A stretch of 24,980 nt of DNA from CAZGSV01 sp964528605 (GTDB lineage Bacteria; Armatimonadota; Zipacnadia; CAZGSV01), in contig CAZGSV010000044.1 in assembly GCA_964528605.1 (NCBI GenBank), positions 1 through 24,980 on the forward strand, written 5' to 3'. Positions 23,197 through 24,980 of the stretch are shown here, one piece after another (within the stretch, counting starts at the first letter, position 1; each line of letters opens with the position of its first letter). The translations under genes were made by a program, and so were the position numbers. The notes below the pieces were generated by a model that had not been told where the DNA came from, made no database searches, and saw only the letters and a list, made by a program, of their open reading frames with translations.

Positions 23197-23226
23197 AGTA
23201 TAGGCCAGCCAAGTTATCCCGGTCAA
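23197..23226 (-). promoter_or_regulatory. Predicted promoter of the nuo operon
   Basis: On the minus strand, TTGACC (23226-23221) and TATACT (23202-23197) are separated by 18 bases. Start of transcription would be near 23190, leaving a leader of about 63 bases to nuoA. This is one of the best promoter matches in the window. No Rex-box-like sequence overlaps it. Confidence 0.6.
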
Positions 23227-23362
23227 GGCGCCACCGCAGGCCCGATAAGGGCCATTATGCGCGCCAGCCGGCCCGAAAAGCGTCCCTATCCCCGGGCACA
23301 CCCCCGCTTGGCCCCCTTGGGCAGCATGAGCCGGCAACCGGCACGCAACCCCCTCACTCCCG

Positions 23363-23404
23363 GGCCTGGCTGCCCTCGCTCCCGCCGCGCTTCCCAGCCA
23401 GGCC
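23363..23404. repeat. 10-bp inverted repeat just upstream of the pseudopilin -35
   Basis: GGCCTGGCTG (23363-23372) is a perfect inverted match of CAGCCAGGCC (23395-23404), with a 22-base interval. It ends 2 bases before the -35 box of the pseudopilin promoter, a position suited to an activator or repressor. The rest of 23128-23626 between the two promoters is non-coding, and the leader is listed separately. Confidence 0.45.
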
Positions 23405-23406
23405 AC

Positions 23407-23435
23407 TTGACTCACTGTGACGGTTCTGCTACAAT
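23407..23435 (+). promoter_or_regulatory. Strong predicted promoter of the pseudopilin gene
   Basis: TTGACT (23407-23412) and TACAAT (23430-23435) are separated by exactly 17 bases, with an extended -10 TG at 23427-23428. Predicted start of transcription is about 23442. It is divergent from the nuo promoter. Confidence 0.65.
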
Positions 23436-23441
23436 AGCCCT

Positions 23442-23626
23442 CGGTTTGGTAGTTCCGACTATGCCGGGTACGTAACCGGCCGCGCAGGGAGGTGATGGCC
23501 GGAAGGCACGAGGCACTCATCTAGGGCAGTTGGGTCTGCGCCTAAGTCCAACTGCGTCACAGAGGCACGCCACAGAGACACCCAGCAAAACGTAGAGGCG
23601 CCCATCACTGTCAGGGGGTTTGCAGA
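23442..23626 (+). promoter_or_regulatory. Long structured leader of the pseudopilin mRNA
   Basis: About 185 untranslated bases. It contains GCCGG/CCGGC (23463-23467 and 23476-23480), and an isolated AGGGAGGTGA (23486-23495), a near-perfect anti-Shine-Dalgarno match that runs into a 9-codon ORF (23495-23524). An 8-pair stem follows, GCAGTTGG/CCAACTGC (23526-23533 and 23548-23555). The pseudopilin site is AGGGGG (23613-23618), 8 bases before the ATG. I could not match it to a known riboswitch family. Confidence 0.4.
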
Positions 23627-24493
23627 ATGGTAAGGACAAGACGTGGGTTTACCTTGATCGAGTTGCTCGTGGTCATCGCAATTATCGCTATTTTGGCTGC
23701 GATCCTGTTCCCCGTATTCGCTAAGGCCCGTGAGGCCGCCCGCAAGGCCTCCTGCCTCTCCAACGTCCGCCAGATCACTGCCGCCTTCACCATGTACGCG
23801 CAGGACTGGCACGAAACCCTTCCGCAGGTCAACGACGACAACTGGTGCTGGCCCCTGTGGGTCATGCCCTACGTCAAGAACGACAGACTGATGGCGAGCT
23901 GCCCCTCCAGCGGCCGTGCCGCCAGCGAGAACTCGGACCCCGGCGTGCTGTTCTGGAACGGTGACTACGGCTACAACTGCGAGCCCTTCAAGCGTGCGTG
24001 GCGCGATGACGGCAATACCAACAGTTGCGACGATCCCATCTGCGCCGGCATCCGGCCGCCCACCTACGCCCAGATCGAGCACCCGGGCGAGTACATCCTC
24101 ATCGCCGATAGCAACGACGCGCCGCAGAAGATCGCCCCTGAGGACTCCAACTACGACGGGAGCATCAGAATGCCGAGCCGCATCCAGCCGGCCCCTGGGC
24201 AGCCCGGTGGTCCGCCGCTCGGCGATCCCGCCGACAAGTACTACTGCGAGTGCGAGGCGCCTGGTACCGGCTATAACCAGTGCGGCGTGCCCAACGACGA
24301 TGGTGTCTTCGACGGGCCCTACAGCATGCCCAGCGGCTATCAGGTGTACGGTCAGCGCAACTACTCCGGTAGCATCAGCCGCTTCCGTCACAACAAGGGC
24401 CCCAACATCGGCTTCGCCGACGGCCATGCGGAGTGGGTGGACTTCAAGATCCTGCTCACCCACCCCGACTGGTTCGTTCCTTCCGAGAACTAG
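23627..24493 (+). CDS. DUF1559-type type II pseudopilin (H-X9-DG protein)
   Basis: 288 residues, ATG at 23627. A prepilin leader MVRTRRG is followed by FTLIELLVVIAIIAILAA: cleavage by prepilin peptidase after Gly7, Glu at mature position 5, and a hydrophobic N-terminal helix that anchors and assembles the subunit. Next comes FPVFAKAREAARKASC, the link region typical of this family, then a Cys/Asp/Tyr-rich C-terminal domain. It ends with RHNKGPNIGFADGHAEWV, the H-X9-DG motif. These proteins are abundant in Planctomycetota, Armatimonadota and relatives, and their individual roles (surface or secretion-system pseudopilus) are mostly unknown. No pilus assembly genes are in the window. A strong promoter, a long leader and a following terminator suggest an abundant single-gene transcript. 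Confidence 0.9.
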   Translation: MVRTRRGFTLIELLVVIAIIAILAAILFPVFAKAREAARKASCLSNVRQITAAFTMYAQDWHETLPQVNDDNWCWPLWVMPYVKNDRLMASCPSSGRAASENSDPGVLFWNGDYGYNCEPFKRAWRDDGNTNSCDDPICAGIRPPTYAQIEHPGEYILIADSNDAPQKIAPEDSNYDGSIRMPSRIQPAPGQPGGPPLGDPADKYYCECEAPGTGYNQCGVPNDDGVFDGPYSMPSGYQVYGQRNYSGSISRFRHNKGPNIGFADGHAEWVDFKILLTHPDWFVPSEN

Positions 24494-24508
24494 CCTTTCA
24501 GGACTGTC

Positions 24509-24560
24509 GGTGGGCGACGGCGTGCGACAACCGCCGTCGCCCACCCGTTTCCTCTTTGCT
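24509..24560 (+). terminator. Strong intrinsic terminator after the pseudopilin gene
   Basis: GGTGGGCGACGGC (24509-24521) pairs perfectly over 13 bases with GCCGTCGCCCACC (24533-24545). An 11-base loop lies between them, and a T-rich stretch CGTTTCCTCTTTGCT (24546-24560) follows. It begins 16 bases after the stop codon. It is the clearest terminator in the window. Confidence 0.8.
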
Positions 24561-24605
24561 CCCCGTTTGCGTTTGGGCGCACAACATCCTCAGGAGGCGC
24601 ACACC

Positions 24606-24845
24606 ATGAAACGTCAGGTCAGCCCCGCAGTGGTCATCATCGCTGTCATCGTGGTCGTGGCCCTGGTCGCGATCATCTATTGGTACGCAGCCGGGGCGCG
24701 CAAGGTCAGCGGCACCGAGGTCGGTAAGGCCATGCAAGAGCGCCGCGGCGGGAAGAAGGGCCGCCGCGAGGCCGCACCATCCCCTGGGGCGGAGACTGCC
24801 GCTCCCGCTAAGGGCGAGAGCGCCGCAGGAACCGGCACTCCGTAG
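24606..24845 (+). CDS. Small single-pass membrane protein, unknown function
   Basis: 79 residues, ATG at 24606 with AGGAGG at 24592-24597, 8 bases upstream, an excellent ribosome site. The layout is a short basic N-terminus (MKRQ), one transmembrane helix (about 8-28, PAVVIIAVIVVVALVAIIYW), a basic stretch (RRGGKKGRRE), then a low-complexity Ala/Pro/Gly/Glu tail. Without a cleavage site it is probably anchored with the tail outside or in the cytoplasm; orientation is not certain. It lies after the pseudopilin terminator, so it would depend on read-through or a promoter in the short gap. I do not recognise a family. Confidence 0.7.
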   Translation: MKRQVSPAVVIIAVIVVVALVAIIYWYAAGARKVSGTEVGKAMQERRGGKKGRREAAPSPGAETAAPAKGESAAGTGTP

Positions 24846-24943
24846 AAGCGGAAGCCAGCGCCGCGCGCCCGTTGCCTCGGCTCGCCGGCGCAGGGTTGGC
24901 CGCCGTCCGCGAGCAGCACCAGTCGAGAAAGGGGCCTGAAGGC

Positions 24944-24980
24944 GTGTCCGCAGCACCTGCGAAGAAGCACGTCCCCACTT
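24944..24980 (+). CDS. Possible start of a further gene, cut by window edge
   Basis: A GTG at 24944 begins an open frame (MSAAPAKKHVPT...) that runs off the window, preceded by AAAGGGG (24928-24934) with a 9-base gap. Only 12 codons are visible. The end of this stretch (GTCCCCACT) also resembles the right arm of the repeat at 4126-4149, so it may be non-coding. Confidence 0.3.
   Translation, partial: MSAAPAKKHVPT

Noticed and set aside
23197..23520. N-terminal extension of NuoA
   Set aside because: It crosses the predicted nuo promoter and does not resemble NuoA; the ATG at 23127 gives the normal protein.
23442..23626. Cyclic-di-GMP riboswitch in the pseudopilin leader
   Set aside because: A GCCTAAG-like piece is present, but the conserved GCAAAGC-type core and the order of stems are missing.
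23459..24544. 361-codon minus-strand frame opposite the pseudopilin
   Set aside because: Mirror of a clear pseudopilin gene; no motif and no ribosome site.

Overview
High-GC bacterial chromosome fragment carrying mostly core genes. The organism is probably a member of Armatimonadota or a close relative. This is inferred from the pseudopilin at 23627-24493, whose N-terminus runs from GFTLIELLVV into FPVFAKAREAARKASC and whose C-terminus has the H-X9-DG signature. It is also inferred from the Terrabacteria-style set of RNase Y, Rex and the YmdB phosphodiesterase. Predicted exported and CsgG-like proteins suggest a two-membrane envelope. No 16S rRNA, tRNA, CRISPR array, phage gene or transposase is visible.

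Layout. (1) 1-3308, plus strand: two adjacent genes for FlgT/CsgG-related envelope proteins, the first cut by the window edge. (2) 3348-4031, minus strand: a small secreted, possibly beta-barrel protein, convergent with them. (3) 4074-4145: a REP-like inverted repeat. (4) 4238-10956, plus strand: a housekeeping run of larA-like racemase, cinA, thpR, recA, rny and a ymdB-type phosphodiesterase, with a well-formed promoter before the first gene. (5) 10957-11399: a non-coding patch made of short tandem and inverted repeats. (6) 23127 down to 13157, minus strand: a complex I operon in the order nuoA-B-C-D-H-I-J-K-L-M-N. (7) Downstream of nuoN, with its own predicted promoter, rex and a long-chain polyprenyl diphosphate synthase gene (13028 to 11400). 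(8) 23128-23626: a divergent promoter region between nuoA and the pseudopilin gene, with a long structured leader. (9) 23627-24845, plus strand: the DUF1559-type pseudopilin, a strong terminator, and a 79-residue single-pass membrane protein. The last 135 bases hold at most the start of another gene.

How the genes fit together. The nuo block encodes the membrane arm and the connecting Q-module of complex I. The NADH-oxidising N-module (nuoE, F, G) is absent, because nuoD runs directly into nuoH through a GTGA overlap. The neighbouring Rex (NADH/NAD+ sensor) and polyprenyl synthase (probable quinone side chain or other polyprenyl carrier) make a respiratory neighbourhood. cinA-thpR-recA-rny-ymdB is a DNA repair and RNA/nucleotide maintenance cluster of a conserved type. 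The least understood part is the FlgT/CsgG-like pair at the left edge. Nothing seen clearly amounts to a wholly new system. The best leads are that pair, the 11-subunit complex I, the repeat patches and the pseudopilin leader.
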